64,000 nucleotides of DNA from Saxidomus purpurata. Taxonomy: Eukaryota; Mollusca; Bivalvia; Venerida; Veneridae. This document shows, in pieces, positions 1-12,649 of this stretch (its first letter is position 1; each line of letters opens with the position of its first letter). The DNA lies in assembly GCA_022818135.1 (NCBI GenBank), contig JAFMSR010000010.1, positions 35,156,982 to 35,220,981 of the forward strand, read 5' to 3'. Under the pieces are notes generated by a model. That model did no database searches. It had not been told where the DNA came from and saw nothing but the letters and a program-made list of their open reading frames with translations. A program made the translations under genes and the position numbers.

Positions 1-465
1 TAGCTTGTAGAGAATCGAGTGAGGTACAATTTCATCAACACTCGTCTGCTGTTTCTGTCGTAAACGTCATAGCTTTTGTTGTTTAATCAGGGGCTATAAC
101 TATCGGCATTTAGTCCGCAAGATCTTGTGGTCGTATACATTCTACGAAAGTTTGGTTAGGATTGACATATTCTTAGTCCGATTCAATCCACAATAACTTG
201 AGTAAGAAATGTCTTAAAGTGACTTTATACTTTGATTTTATAAGAGAACAGAACAAAAACTGATCGATTTACATATTAATATACATTGCATGACTATAGT
301 CGGCGCCTTACTTTGGGTGACGATGGTCAACGCTGTGACATAGCTGTGTGTATACACATTGTCCAATCAGGTTTACTTGGCTTGAGCGATCTGATTGTTT
401 GAACTATGACTCATTACTTCACTTGACTAGTTCGTTGTTGTATAAGTTAACCTTGGTCATTTTAA
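1..465. other. No recognisable feature
   Basis: AT-rich sequence with many stops in all frames. I see no gene, RNA or repeat here. Confidence 0.6.
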
Positions 466-622
466 CATGTTATGTGGGCAATTTACCTAACAATCATTAT
501 TGGGTAGAACCAGTACTCTGACTCCGATCCTCCGTAAGAAACTGCCAACTTTCGTATGGATACATGGTCGGTAGCAGGACGCGTCAGTGATCTCAAGTCA
601 GCGGCTCTAACCACTCAACCAC
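466..622 (-). mobile_element. tRNA-derived SINE, family A, minus strand copy
   Basis: Read on the minus strand, the right end carries a tRNA-like head with a box A-like GTGGTTGAGTGGTTAGAG. A body with ACCATGT, GGCAGTTTCTTACGGAGGAT and a GTACTGGTTCTACCCA stretch follows. The same head and body occur at 37.1, 43.1, 54.5 and 57.9 kb, so this is a dispersed family. Box B is decayed in this copy (GTCCTGCTACC remains where GGTTTGAGCCCTGCTACC is expected). The head resembles a serine-type tRNA, but the parent tRNA is not certain. Confidence 0.75.
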
Positions 623-659
623 GAAGGTAGTTTCACTTGCCTAGCTCACTCTAATTAAT

Positions 660-1200
660 TAGGAAGTGGCTAGGTAGCCGGTTCCCTAGACTTCTGGTTT
701 AGGTAGCCGATTCTATATTATCATTACTATTATTATTAATCATAGTCTGATTTTTCTTGCTCTCTTAAACAATATTGCACGTACGGTGTTTATTTTATTC
801 AAATAAGACGGCGAGAAATCGAGGAGAAAATAGTTATTGTCTAACAAATTTATTAAAAAGTGAAAATTTAACTGAGGAAATGCATCAAGTTCACGGAGGT
901 ATGTATGACGTCACACCTTGGAATGTCCCTGGCCGACCAGACATTTTAAGAAAGCTTAGCAAAGTAGGCCTATATATTTAATAGATTTACACTTTTTTCC
1001 GTACAAACTTCCAACAGGAACGTAGATAGTTGATTCTACGTTCCTGCTTCCAAACACATGACTCCACATTGATCTGATATCATTGGAACTCTCATATATT
1101 CAAGAATGAACCCACGTTACTAGGTAAAAATATATAGAACCGGTTACCTAGACACACGGAAGTATAGGCCTACCAAACATCTAGGTAGCCGGTACCGGCT
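660..1200. repeat. Scattered CTAGGTAGCCGGT motifs
   Basis: Four related copies of a motif near CTAGGTAGCCGGT occur at about 669, 700, 1138 (inverted, with GGTTACCTAG) and 1181. They are not evenly spaced and no larger unit is evident. This may be a decayed repeat. A 68-codon frame at 775-981 starts at TTG, has no recognisable domain, and I do not call it a gene. Confidence 0.35.
1015..1046. repeat. Perfect 12-bp inverted repeat (hairpin)
   Basis: CAGGAACGTAGA at 1015-1026 is exactly reverse-complemented by TCTACGTTCCTG at 1035-1046, with an 8-base loop. There is no following T tract and no sign of a gene it would terminate. It could be a small palindromic insertion or a chance hairpin. Confidence 0.7.
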
Positions 1201-1204
1201 ATAT

Positions 1205-1852
1205 TTATTTCAGTTGTGTATGTTTGAACTCAGGACGGGCTGTATACAGGGTCCGGACACTGGAAAAGACATGTTACTGTGAGCTATCTGTCGTGATTTG
1301 ATTAGGCATAAATTATGGGGTTTTGATTCTGATGCTGTTCCAAGTTGGGTCCTACTATATCAGAACCCAGATCCAATCGCGTTGATGTCCTTGTTTGCAT
1401 GAACTTTCTAGATTCGATTAGATTAAGGAATCATGTCTAATTATTCTGAAAATGATAAGATATGAAATTTGGAATAACAGAGAAAGAAAATGACTATAGA
1501 CTTTGAACATTGGATAAATCGCACTGGAATCTATACATTTTCTATTTGTGTACGATTAGTCTCCCTTGAATTATTGTACAGGTAAACCGCACTCACGTGA
1601 CCGAATGTACATGTATGTCTATTTCACCAATCAAGCAGTCAGTTGTCAAAATGTCGCGGCAAAGGAAACGAGTGCTCAAATTATGAAAAATGTGTTATAA
1701 TCGCAGGAACTAATGGCAGCAAAACAAAGGAATACAATATGATTACATGATACTTACACTCTATTGAATGAAAATTGTGTATTGGATATAAAATTGATAA
1801 AAAAAGAAATCCCGTGCGTTATAGTTTCAGTTTGTAATTTAGTAGTTTGGCA
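1205..1852 (+). promoter_or_regulatory. Possible upstream region of the exon at 1853
   Basis: This is the sequence just 5' of the putative first coding exon. A TATAAAA lies at 1787-1793, about 60 bases before the ATG. A short upstream frame at 1651-1686 (ATG to TGA, 11 codons, start MSRQRKRV) would be a uORF if transcription begins further upstream. Neither element is proven. No GC-rich island is visible. The rest of the stretch shows nothing. Confidence 0.2.
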
Positions 1853-1989
1853 ATGTTCAGGTGCGTATGGGTGGATTACATATATAAGTTGATGCTGATG
1901 TTGCTAGGGGCAAGCTTGGTGACCCCAGGGATGGGGAAGGCCAGCAACATACCTCATTTTTACTTTAACTGGACTGCCAACAACTCCAG
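1853..1989 (+). CDS. Putative first coding exon of a secreted or membrane protein
   Basis: An ATG at 1853 opens a frame of 45 complete codons plus two bases, ending exactly at a strong splice donor (CCAG|GTAAGT, intron from 1990). The encoded N-terminus is basic/aromatic (MFRCVWVDYIYK), followed by a hydrophobic run (LMLMLLGASLV) and a small-residue stretch ending GKA. This is the layout of a signal peptide. The mature part begins near SNIPHFYFNWTANNS and contains N-W-T and N-N-S sequons, suggesting an extracellular glycoprotein. Base composition is less AT-rich than its surroundings. The ATG context has G at -3. The exon ends in codon position 2, so the next exon must begin in matching phase. 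I do not recognise the family. Ephrins also pair a signal-peptide exon with a short aromatic/Asn stretch (YWNxxNP) before a splice, but the match is weak. No partner exon was found downstream. Confidence 0.5.
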
Positions 1990-2155
1990 GTAAGTTTACT
2001 TTGTTACTTTTAAACTTTACAGTGGTCCTACACCATAAAAAGATCAGAATTTTATTTATAATAGTAATCTACCCTCCTAGCACTGTGTCAACTAGTTTTA
2101 AAGTGATGATTAAGTTTTTGTTGGAGAAGGAAAAATAGCAGAAGTGTTGATGATA
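1990..2155 (+). other. Start of putative intron 1
   Basis: AT-rich sequence after the GTAAGT donor at 1990. No matching coding acceptor exon was recognised anywhere downstream in the window, so the intron, if real, may exceed 60 kb. Confidence 0.35.
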
Positions 2156-2345
2156 GTTATAGGCCAATTTTGATACTTCTAATGATGTTGATGATGATAA
2201 TGTCAATGATGATGAATCATGACCAAGTCCACAATAATAATTAAAATAATCATAACAGTTATAATAATGAGGATAATAATAATGATAATGCCAGTTGTTT
2301 TGATGATGCTGATGGTGATGCTAATGTGATTGTAATTATTATTAT
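2156..2345. repeat. Imperfect GAT/AAT trinucleotide-rich low-complexity tract
   Basis: The tract is rich in GATGAT, ATAATAATGATAATG and similar steps without an exact period. It is a decayed microsatellite of the same class as those at 8.9, 45.2 and 50.8 kb. Confidence 0.7.
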
Positions 2346-4077
2346 TACATGTATCAAAGAAATATTTTCAAAATAAAAAGAACATTTTGACATTAAGATT
2401 TTTATTTTTTGATATTTTTTTACAAATAATTATCAAAAGGTTGAATAATAAATATTATTAAAAAATACGAAAAAAAAATCAAAATATTTATAACAAAATA
2501 ATAAACTGCTACTGAGTCCATTTTATGCTGTAACATATGAAGATTAGTCATCAGTTACTGTTTAGAGAATTAACTTCTTTACAAAACGAAAGAGTGAGCA
2601 ATTCTTGGAAAAGGTATCCAAACTAATAAAGAAATAACACAGCAGGTGCTAGAGGTATCATTTCAAGTAAAAATTAAATGAAACCTTTAAAAAGCCTTCA
2701 GCGGACACTTGCAAATTAATTTTCATCGAGGGAAAGCTCCATAAAACTATGGCTTTTTCATCAGACATGCTCAATTTTGTAATGTAATATTTAATGTCGT
2801 AAATCAGCAGGACTTCTGATGAAAACAAGCATGGAAAATGATCTAAGAAATGCTGATCATGATCAATGAATGGTTGTCTCGGGGTAGGAAAGATAAGAAA
2901 CGCATTTCATTCAGTTCAGTGGAATCCCCCTGTAGTCATGGCTTTCTGTATTTAAATTAGTCTGATGTCTTATGTAATTTACCTGCGAGCAAGGGAGTAA
3001 GTCAGGCTTAAACAAATTGGTTCTTCGTCCCAGACTCTCTAGACGTTATTTTTAACATGGCTTGAAGGGGGACATCACTTGTGGTCAAATCTGCGTAATC
3101 CAACCAGCGGTTTCTTAGAAAACCTTTTTTTAATTAGCGCAAAACTACTTTTTACTTAATTATGACGATTTTTAAGCTTTAAATGATCACAAGAACTACT
3201 GACTCGATCCATATTCCTTAAATACGGTTCTTTCATACACTTCACTATCACTGTTGCGATGAACCTGCTATACAATTTGTTAACGGCAATAACTGCAGAT
3301 CTATAACTTTGTTCAGCACTTTTCCATTTTTCATTGACGGAAAATAGCTACTGAAACCCTTACTTTAATGCAGGGAAAAATCATTGGCATGCTATAACGT
3401 CAGTTTGACATTTTCACAAGCACAGTGTTTGATAAATCACCTATGTACTACAAAGTACAGGTCGCAGTTGAGTTGAGTTGAATATTAATTAATATAACTA
3501 CTATAAATCATATTGAATGAAATGTATCAAAATAATTTTGATACAACCATTTGTAAAAGTTTCATACATCTTTATGTAATCTCACGGTGAGTATTAACAA
3601 TTAGTACAAATTCCATCGAGGAAAAAAATCTGTCGAACAAAGTTTTTCAGCCTCTGGGATAATTGCATGTGTAATTTACCTGTTACTGAAGTTACGAATT
3701 ATTCCAAGCCTACTGAGTTACCGTCAATGATATGCTTATGATAATTGTTTGGCAGGAATTTGATTTTTGTTCCTGTTAATAGAGGTATAGAATGACGGTG
3801 GCCTGTAGTACAAAACTCTGTGAAACTAATCAAGGACTATGTGCTGGTGGCAGGGAAATTAAGTGAAGAGATATCGCAGCATATTATTTAGATGTACGCT
3901 GCGGCAAGAGAGTCTTCTTTTCTGTAGATTTACAATAAACTTTTGATTGAGCAGGATATTTAAGTTTATTTCCTAAAGTATAATTGGAACACGCCCATGT
4001 ACAGTTACGTTCTTCTTTGATAAACTTTGGAATCATTGACTTCTGCCTCATGATAAATTTGGTATCATGTGTTTAGC
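2346..4077. other. No recognisable feature
   Basis: AT-rich, with homopolymer A and T runs near 2400-2500. There is no open frame of note and no repeat recognised. Confidence 0.5.
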
Positions 4078-4240
4078 AGGATTCATTCATTCACATTGAA
4101 ATTCATTTATTCATTCTTTTTTAAAAAATTTTTCTTTCTTACATTGTTCGTCTTTCATTGTCTCTGTTCATTGAATCATTCACTCACTTATCTATTCACT
4201 CGCTAGTTCATTAATTCATTAATTCATTCATAAATACATT
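4078..4240. repeat. Degenerate ATTC tetranucleotide repeat
   Basis: Repeated ATTCATTC, TTCATTTATTCATTC and CATTCACTCACT steps, clearest at 4080-4120 and 4160-4235. An old microsatellite. Confidence 0.7.
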
Positions 4241-6085
4241 TTAAAGTACTTGAAAAACATGTCATGCGGCAGAGTCACCAACTATATTTTCTACCTGACT
4301 TGCATAAACCATTTGCATGATTTGTGGTTGTGACATATCTTACCCTGAGACCGTAGCATCCAGTTGATGGGGCTTATCATATTTTCTAGTAGACAGAAAG
4401 ATAAAAATCAACCAGAAAAAAATTCTCATTTTGGTAAGTATACTGACAAATAATTAACATCCAATCCATTATTGTCCAAAAATGTATATTTTTATCAAAG
4501 CATATTATGAATGAGGGCTATCGCATCATAATTTGAGCGATGATCAAAGTGAAATGAAATAAAATTATTATATCCCTGACAGTTTCTAAGTCGTAAAATG
4601 AGAATTGAAAAGTGACACTGTAAATAATTTGATATACATTTGCTTCATTATCGGAAATACTATACGTATAGAGATTTTTCATAATATGAAAAACCTACAT
4701 GAAAATGTGATGAATAATAATTACATGTACTTATAATTCTAAAATAGTTGACTAAGGATGTGTTAAAGGGTCAAGCAGAGCTGTTTCAATTTAATCTGCC
4801 CTTTCTCCCAAATATAGGTTTAGTAATTTTTAATCAAATTTAGGCAGTCATGTTTGTTGGTCATGAATTCAAAGCCGAATAAAGCCTCACCATTTAAAAA
4901 ATTTTATCGAAAAAGCTGTTTTGAATGAGTCCATATGAATTATAATGCCAAAACAAATTAAGAACTAAATATTGTCATACACATTTATTATGAACATAGA
5001 AATAAGGGGTGGTCAAAATTTGTAATTGTAAAAAAAGATTAAGGACTTTCTGGGGCATAATTCTTTAAATTTAGCGTAAAAGCTAGAGCCATATTTGTAT
5101 AACTCTTTGATATTTATCATATTTTATCTTTATATTAACAATATAATTAAATAACAATAACATTTCACTAATATACTTTTATTTTTCTTTATATAATTTC
5201 AGTGGGGGGGGTTTTAATGATTTAGTCAAATAATTTAGCGGCTTAGTAAGAATTATTGACAATATGTTGAAGGGGGAATTGTGTATTTTTACAAATAGGA
5301 TTAGTTGACTGTTTGTATTAGTTTATCAGATTAGACGTCGGCTGTTAAAATACCTCTTTTTAGTAACGATTTTAGTACAGTTGACTTAATGCATACATTT
5401 TGAATACTGAAAAAAAAGAAGAAAAAGACACAAACAGTATGAAAAGGCAATTTAGTCTTCAGAGATGAACACTTTTGGCGGAGCCGCCACTCACAGTCAT
5501 TTAAGTTAATAGTGTAATTAAAATAACATGCATAAATATAATTTTTTGATAAAAACAATATTTAACAGGTTCGGAGCAAGCTCACACATAAGTCTATCCT
5601 ATTGGCTACTGACATTTTACACAATTTGTCTAAATAATCATTATCTTTGGACAAAACTGACTGGGTATTGCAGTTAGGTAAAACAAAACTCCCTAAATTT
5701 CAAATTCTGCTAGGTACCAGTTTGCATGGGAGTCATACTGGTATTTGGCAAGAAATTCCGTGGTCTGACAGCCATGACTAAACGACAGGTTTGGAAGTGA
5801 TTCTGTTACAGCAAAATTATCCAAGTTGCTGCAAAATGCAAAAGCTTTTTTTTTTACATTAATTTTGTCTCTTAAATACTGCCAGATTGTAATCAATATC
5901 ATAAAAATGAAATAACAAGGCCTTTGTAACTTTATATGTGTAGATAGGAGATGGAACTGTACAATAGAATTTCCTATCCTAGACTCAAAATTATAGACTA
6001 TTTCTCTATTAATTATAACATCAAAACTCTTATTTCAAAGAATAAATTGACTTCCTCTTTAGACATGAATATGTACATCTGAACC
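4241..6085. other. No recognisable feature
   Basis: AT-rich non-coding sequence. Short minus-strand frames around 5331-5558 and 5693-5902 have low complexity and no domain, and are treated as chance. Confidence 0.5.
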
Positions 6086-6087
6086 TG

Positions 6088-7656
6088 TGTAAAGCACCCA
6101 TTTGCCTTTATCAGTCACTGTTTTTAAGCGAAGCACCCATTTTCCTTCATCAGTCAGTTTTTAAGCGAAGCACCCGTTTGCCTTTATCAGTCACTGTTTT
6201 TAAGCGAAGCACCCATTTGTTCTTTATTAAGTACTAAGTACACCTGTCGCCTTTACTATAGCAACTATTGATACTATCTTAAGACGCTAATTTGCCTAGT
6301 ATTACTGATACTAGCTAAAACACCCATTTGCCTTTTCAGTCACTATAGTTACTAGTTTAATCACTTGTTTGCCTTTATTACTTAATATTCTTACTAAGTA
6401 GCTGAAGCATCCATTTGCCTTCATCAGACACTATTACCGGTAAATTGTTACGAGCAGATTAAGCACCCAGTTGCTTTCATCAGCTGTTATCATTACTAGC
6501 TGAAGCACCCATTTGCCTTAGTCAGCTGCTATCGTTACCAGCTGAAGCACCAAATTGCCTTTGTCACTAGCTGTTTTTACCAGCTGAAGCACCTAGTTGC
6601 CTTTGTCTGTAGCTGTTATTACCAGCTGAAGCACCCATTTGCCTGAGTCAGCTGCTATTATTACCAGCTTAACCACTAGGTTGGTGAGCCACTATTATTA
6701 CCAGCTGAAGCACCCATTTGCCTTTGTCAGCAGCTGTTATTAACAGCTGAACATCAAGTTGCCGTTGTCAGTAGCTGTTATTACTGGCTAAAACACCCAT
6801 TTGCCTTCGCCAGCCATTATTACCAGCTGAAGCACCCAGTTGCGTTCACTAGTGTTAGTAACAGCTGAAGCACCAAGTTGTCTTTTTCAGTAGCTGTTAT
6901 TACCAGCTGTGGCACCCATTTGCTTTTGTCAGCAGCTGTTATTACCAGCTGAAGCATCTAGTTGCCTTTGTCAGTAGCTGTTATTACTGGCTGAAACACC
7001 AAGTTGCCTTTGTCAGCGGCTGTTATTACCGGCTGAAGCACCCATTTGCCTTTGTCAGCGGCTGTTATTACCGGCTGAAGCACCCATTTGCCTTTTTCAG
7101 CGGCTGTTATTACCGGCTGAAGCACCCATTTGCCTTTGTCAGCGGCTGTTATTACCAGCTGAAGCACCAAGTTGCCTTTGTCAGCAGCTGTTATTACCAG
7201 CTGAAGCACCAAGTTGCCTTTGTCAGCGGCTGTTATTACCAGCTGAAGCACCAAGTTGCCTTTGTCAGCAGCTGTTATTACCAGCTGAAGCACCAAGTTG
7301 CCTTTGTCAGCGGCTGTTATTACCGGCTGAAGCACCCATTTGCCTTTGTCAGCGGCTGTTATTACCGGCTGAAGCACCCATTTGCCTTTTTCAGCGGCTG
7401 TTATTACCGGCTGAAGCACCCATTTGCCTTTGTCAGCGGCTGTTATTACCAGCTGAAGCATCCAGTTGCCTTTGTCAGCAGCTGTTATTACCGGCTGAAG
7501 CATCCATTTGCCTTTGTCAGCAGCTGTTATTACCAGCTGAAGCATCCAGTTGCCTTTGTCAGCGGCTGTTATTACCAGCTGAAGCACCAAGTTGCCTTTG
7601 TCAGCAGCTGTTATTACCAGCTGAAGCACCAAGTTGCCTTTGTCAGCAGCTGTTAA
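6088..7656. repeat. 42-bp minisatellite array
   Basis: The unit is 42 bp, built from TTATTACCAGCTGAAGCACC followed by AAGTTGCCTTTGTCAGCAGC-type sequence. The left part (about 6088-6950) is diverged and irregular; the right part (6950-7656) is nearly uniform. Two main unit types exist, CACCAAGTTGCC and CACCCATTTGCC, with a third CATCCAGTTGCC. Because 42 is divisible by three, the minus strand stays open from 7698 to 6958 and would read as a 14-residue repeat (ITAADKGNLVLQLV). The frame has no signal, domain or splice context and the array extends beyond it, so I treat the frame as a by-product. Confidence 0.95.
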
Positions 7657-7699
7657 GCTGATCAGCCAGTTGTAAGTATATCTGTATTCAGCAGACATC

Positions 7700-8924
7700 T
7701 TCTTTAAAAGACAACTTGTTGTATTTGGTAATGAAGGCTGCTTAACATAGGTTCACCGTACCTATAATTCACTTATAAGTATTCTTTCAATGGAATGAAA
7801 CAACAATTTAAGAAAGTTAATTTCACAGCCCATTTTTTTGCAGTGGAATTAAAGATGAAATAAAATTGTCGGAAAAAAAGTTTTTTTGGAGACTTTTAAA
7901 CATCATTAATTAATTTAAATAAATGTCTCTGCATTAATTTTACAAAAGAACAGATTCTTAGTGATTGATGAACTTTGTAATTGATGAAAGTACAGAAGCT
8001 GCTCAATATAACCATTTACGTATGGAACTTTAAATTGACAATTAAACGAATCCAACTGCAGCTGAATCCGTGGAGTTTTAATTAGTATGTTTCTCCCTTC
8101 GGTATAATTAGATAGAATTTTAATTGACGTTACCTGCGTATATGGATGTTGAATGAACTGGTATAGTTTATAAAGATGTCATATGGATGTTGAATTATCA
8201 ATAAATAGGACTTTGAAGAAAATTTCAGATGTGGTCAGCCGCCATTAGCGTGTAAATGCGACAAACTTCTTCAGGCCAGAGGTCAGGAGTTTGAATCCAA
8301 ATTAGTAGGAATAGAGCTATATTTTAATGCAAATATGGTTACATATCCAGGAAGCAGTGACATAACTAAGTGGCATGACTTTATGGCTATAATTAATGTA
8401 AGATTTAAATGTTTCTGCTTAAACTCATTCCAAATATACTGGTAACTTATAGAAAAAAGAATATGAATTTGAATTTGTGGAACAATGTCAAACACTGTAA
8501 AATCTTAAGTCATTAACACCTTTAAAAGAGGATTTGTTAAAACAATTCTATCTCCTTGATCAGTTGTGTGTCGACAAACCATTGTGATTGCTGTATGGTA
8601 TTTGATACTGTTTATTTGTTTAAAAAAAGCATGTAGGTGATATATACAGATTATTGTTGTTGAAGTTTTCCATCATATTTTAAGGAAGTCAAGATAAAAG
8701 TTAAAAATAAATCATATTTCATTTATTCATTGTTATCACTTTGTTAATATTTTATCTGTTTGAACAAATACTACACACCTCAAAATAGCCCTTCATAATG
8801 TAGTGGGCAATCAACATGGTCAGTTGACAAAGATTATGTAATTTGTTCATGATACAAAAATATCTATTATCAACACTATCTTATTTATCACTTTTATATT
8901 ATGTAATATTTATTTCAGTCAGTC
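7700..8924. other. Mostly featureless; one possible decayed SINE head
   Basis: AT-rich. At about 8228-8300 a stretch ends in GGAGTTTGAATCC, a good match to a polymerase III box B, with a weak box A-like stretch 5' of it. This could be an old tRNA-derived insertion, but no body matches another copy here. Nothing else is seen. Confidence 0.3.
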
Positions 8925-9112
8925 ATCATCAGCAGCATCCTCCTTGCCCATCATCATTATCATCAGCATCATCAACTTCTATTTAGGTCTTCTCTTTGTC
9001 GTCTTCTTTTCCATTATCATCAATATCATCATCAGCAGCATCAATATTATCATCATCATCATCATTCATCATTAGTCATCACAAATGGTAAAATAGTATA
9101 CATCATTATCAT
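8925..9112. repeat. ATC/CAG trinucleotide-rich repeat
   Basis: Interrupted runs of CATCATCATC, ATCAGCAGC and ATTATC. An imperfect microsatellite. Confidence 0.8.
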
Positions 9113-9975
9113 CATCAAAAAGAGCAACAGCAGTATAATCTATAAACACATTATGATCATGATATCATTATGAAATCACAGCAAATGCGGGAAAAGCTTG
9201 GCATAATCAGATAGCGAAATTGTTCAAATCATTATTTTCGCATTAATGTACATGCACATTATACGTTTTCTACAATATTTGATATTTACGATATGTACTC
9301 ATTAATAAGGTCTGTAACAAAACTTTCTGCACTGCACTATTTCCTACTTGTCTGACACAACCAAGTACAAGGGAGATAATTTTGAGTTATTTTTTTCCGG
9401 CTATAGGTGCAGAAGGACGTGAGGCAGGTTTGTTTTTTCTCTTTCCTGTTCTGTTTGATGTGGGCAGGATAAATAAAAACCTCCTTGAAATCAGTATGTG
9501 TTTTGTAGAGTGGATTCATTACAGCCTTAATTGATTGTTGATTCAATGATTTCCGCCCTACAGAGGGGCAATTTCCTCCGTTGTCATCTTGGGGAATGGC
9601 AGTGTTTTGTAATTCACACAGTCCAGTATAGATATTTGTAACTTTTTACAAGTACAGGTGTATTGTTACTTTTGTATGTCGGCCGATTCGAATTATTAAA
9701 TTGTTGTAATAGTTTCGATATAAAACTCATCAGGTTATTGATAAATAGTATGTTAATTGATATACATATTATAGTGACTACTGAAGCAAAAATACATGGT
9801 CAATTAATAAATACTTTTGAATAAGCAGCATTTTAGTTCACAGAGTACGATGGAAAGCCGGCCTTTTAGATGTACTATAGATGTCCTTACTGAGTGCTTT
9901 GTATAATTGCGCCCCTGATTAGTGATTCCTGTGCTACCCTAGAAAGCTATTGGCTTAAGTAGTTAGATATAGATT
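9113..9975. other. No recognisable feature
   Basis: No convincing gene or repeat. A minus-strand 69-codon frame at 9337-9546 has no recognisable domain. Confidence 0.5.
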
Positions 9976-9976
9976 T

Positions 9977-10198
9977 TTAGGTCACCTGAGCATGATACGC
10001 TCATTGTGAGCAACTGTGACGCTTGTGTTCTGTCGTCTTCAGTGTTCATCTATCATTTTTGTCCACCATTCCTCCAAAATCACTAGGATGAAAATAGATG
10101 AGACTTAATTGGCATGTACTTATGTTCCATGGTTGCATGGTCGTTTACTCGTTTGAACTCGGGTGAGCAATATAAGGCTGCCATGGCCGTCTTGTTTT
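9977..10198 (+). mobile_element. Non-autonomous repeat with AGGTCACCTGAGC start
   Basis: It begins TTAGGTCACCTGAGC, continues with GTGAGCAACTGTGACGC and TGTCGTCTTCAGTGTTCAT, and ends CGGGTGAGCAATATAAGGCT then CCATGGCCGTCTTGTTTT. I recall these ends from a repeat abundant in bivalve genomes; the copy here is short and decayed. No coding capacity. Family assignment is from memory. Confidence 0.6.
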
Positions 10199-12640
10199 CT
10201 TTTGCTCAGCAGTCGTTTTAGTACATCATTTTATTTCATTTCGCTTAAGACATTTGCATTAACGTCAGTAAAAATATGAGCAATTGACTGCATTTTCTCA
10301 ACGACGTTATGAATCAAATAACTCCATGCTTCCTTTTCAATCAATTCATGAAAATTAGCTATCAATAGTTCAGTTAATAAAGTTACAAAAGTTTGCATTG
10401 TTTCTATATGTTTGAAATATTTAAATATACAATTAATGTCTCATTGAGGCAATTAATGATTCAACTGATTAAACTTTGCACATATCAAGATAAACATGTA
10501 GAAGAAATTGTTATACAAAGTGGTGATTGAAACCATGACGTATTTTGCAAAATGTTCTTTCATGTTTATAAGGTTAGTCATTGACAGTATCTAGTAGACC
10601 AAAGTTCAAGTTTGCTGCCAATATCAGTGTTATTCTTAGATCCTAGATCCTGGCACTTCACCCGTCATGGCTACAATTTCCTTTATTGGCTGACATTTTC
10701 ATATTAGTCTGTAACTTCCCCGTCATACTGGAACAAGATTTTAACGGTCATTAAATTCTTTTTTTGTACTTTTTATAAGCAGTCATGTGCATTGCTTTCA
10801 GACGGCATTGTGGGAAGTTTAAGATGATATTTAGTCCGCGGAAGGTGCTGTTTCATAAATTTATTAGTTATTTGAGGATGCCTATCATGCGCTAAAGTTA
10901 TAAAATGCAGACGGTTTCCAATTCAAAATGTCAAGCACATTATTTGTCAGATTTTGCGTATCCAATCAGAACGCTTATAGGAAATTGCCTCATCATGTTG
11001 CATCAAGGGTCGGAAATTAGCGGGTTTATAGCAAATATGTTTAGGTCACTTGCCAAGCACCGTTGTACCAATATTGACGCAAAGATTTTCCCATTCTTTA
11101 GCCGATAATGTACTAACCTCTGAATGTTAGAAACAATTTATGTAAATATTGAAAAATAATTTTTCTTTGTGGCACATAGTCGTTGCTTTCAAGTAACTTG
11201 ACCATTTTATGACTTTACAAAGTTTTTGTATGATTAAGTCATTGTTCAAACACTGGGAGGTGCAGTTTAACTTGTCGAAACTTATGTTGACGTGGATTAC
11301 TAAATTACTCGAATTTTTTCATTCGCAGATTACCTCAGGATCGGAATGATGCATTTACGATTGTTTACTTGCCTCGTTAAAAAAATCAGTTATATTTTAG
11401 TTTGAGGTTTTGTATTTTCGTTTAGTCATGTAAATGTCTCTGTCAATCACTGAAGATGATGATGTAAACATGCTTTTTGTTCTTTAAATATTCTTTCATT
11501 ATTGAACAAATGTAAATATGATGGTGATGTTTATCTTTAGAAATAGTTTTCACAAAAGAAAACACAATGAATATAAGCTAATTAGAGAGGCGACACTGTT
11601 ATTTGTATTTAAACTGTTTTTTGTGTGTGCAAAACTGAATAAATAAACATATGGTACATAGACAGATACAAATCATAAACTACTTGAAATTATATTTATT
11701 AATTTTTGTAACAATTTTTGTAACAGTTTTCTTTTCTTTTTGACAGCAGATTTTGTTCACTTTAGATGCATGCTATGATTACTGTATTAGTTATTGCCTA
11801 AATGATAAGATGAAGGTCGTTTAAGATCTAAACCAGTTGGTCTGTATCAAACATAGTCTTACTTTCCCCATTTTGTGATGTCTTTGCAATCCACCTTTAA
11901 ACTACCTCTTCCCAGCCCAAGTCATGACAAACATGGCTGTAATGGCTGTTAAAAACATGCACATATCGCAAAAAAAGGAAAATGAAACCTGCACAAACAA
12001 ATAAAGTCTTCCATTTATTCATACGACACATACCCTCCTGCGAACATAAAGTGGCCCTTATCTCCGTAAAGTACTATCCATATTGTTTGCAGAAAAAATT
12101 ATAATATATGGTATCTTTTTGAAAATCATTAGGTTTTATTGTTAACCAGTCAGATATGTAGCCATTTTGTCTGAATATTTACGGCTGTAAAACCTTGGCT
12201 TTGTTTTAATATCACTTCAACAAAACTTATTATGCAAGAAATGCATTCTTTTCTAATTTTCTGCTCTCTTGTATTTTCAGCTTGCAAGTCATATCTTTAC
12301 AAATTATCTCCCCTTATGCACTTTTATTCATTAGTGTACTTAAATTTCTTATACTGAAAACCTTGGAAAATTCCTTCTTCTTCCAAAATTAGCTAGCTCA
12401 TTTTGGGGGTCTTTGACATTAGTATTTCGAAATTAGAAATATTTCATTTAAAAGTAATTCTAGACTAGAAATGACAAAGCTATTAATTTCAACAAATTTT
12501 AATGTGTAGCTACAGGGAATAACTAGATATATAATCACAGCCCATCTGTATTAAATTTGACTTAGAATTAACAGATTTATCCAATTATACCAATTTATGT
12601 TTAATGATAGAGTACAGAAATAAGAATCTTCATGATTTAA
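10199..12640. other. No recognisable feature
   Basis: AT-rich non-coding sequence. A plus-strand 67-codon frame at 10905-11108 has no recognisable domain. No repeats recognised. Confidence 0.5.
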
Positions 12641-12649
12641 CATATAATA

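Noticed and set aside
6958..7698. 246-codon minus-strand frame with 14-residue repeats
   Set aside because: It is a translation of the 42-bp minisatellite, whose unit length keeps one frame open. The array continues outside the frame and there is no signal peptide, domain or splice context.
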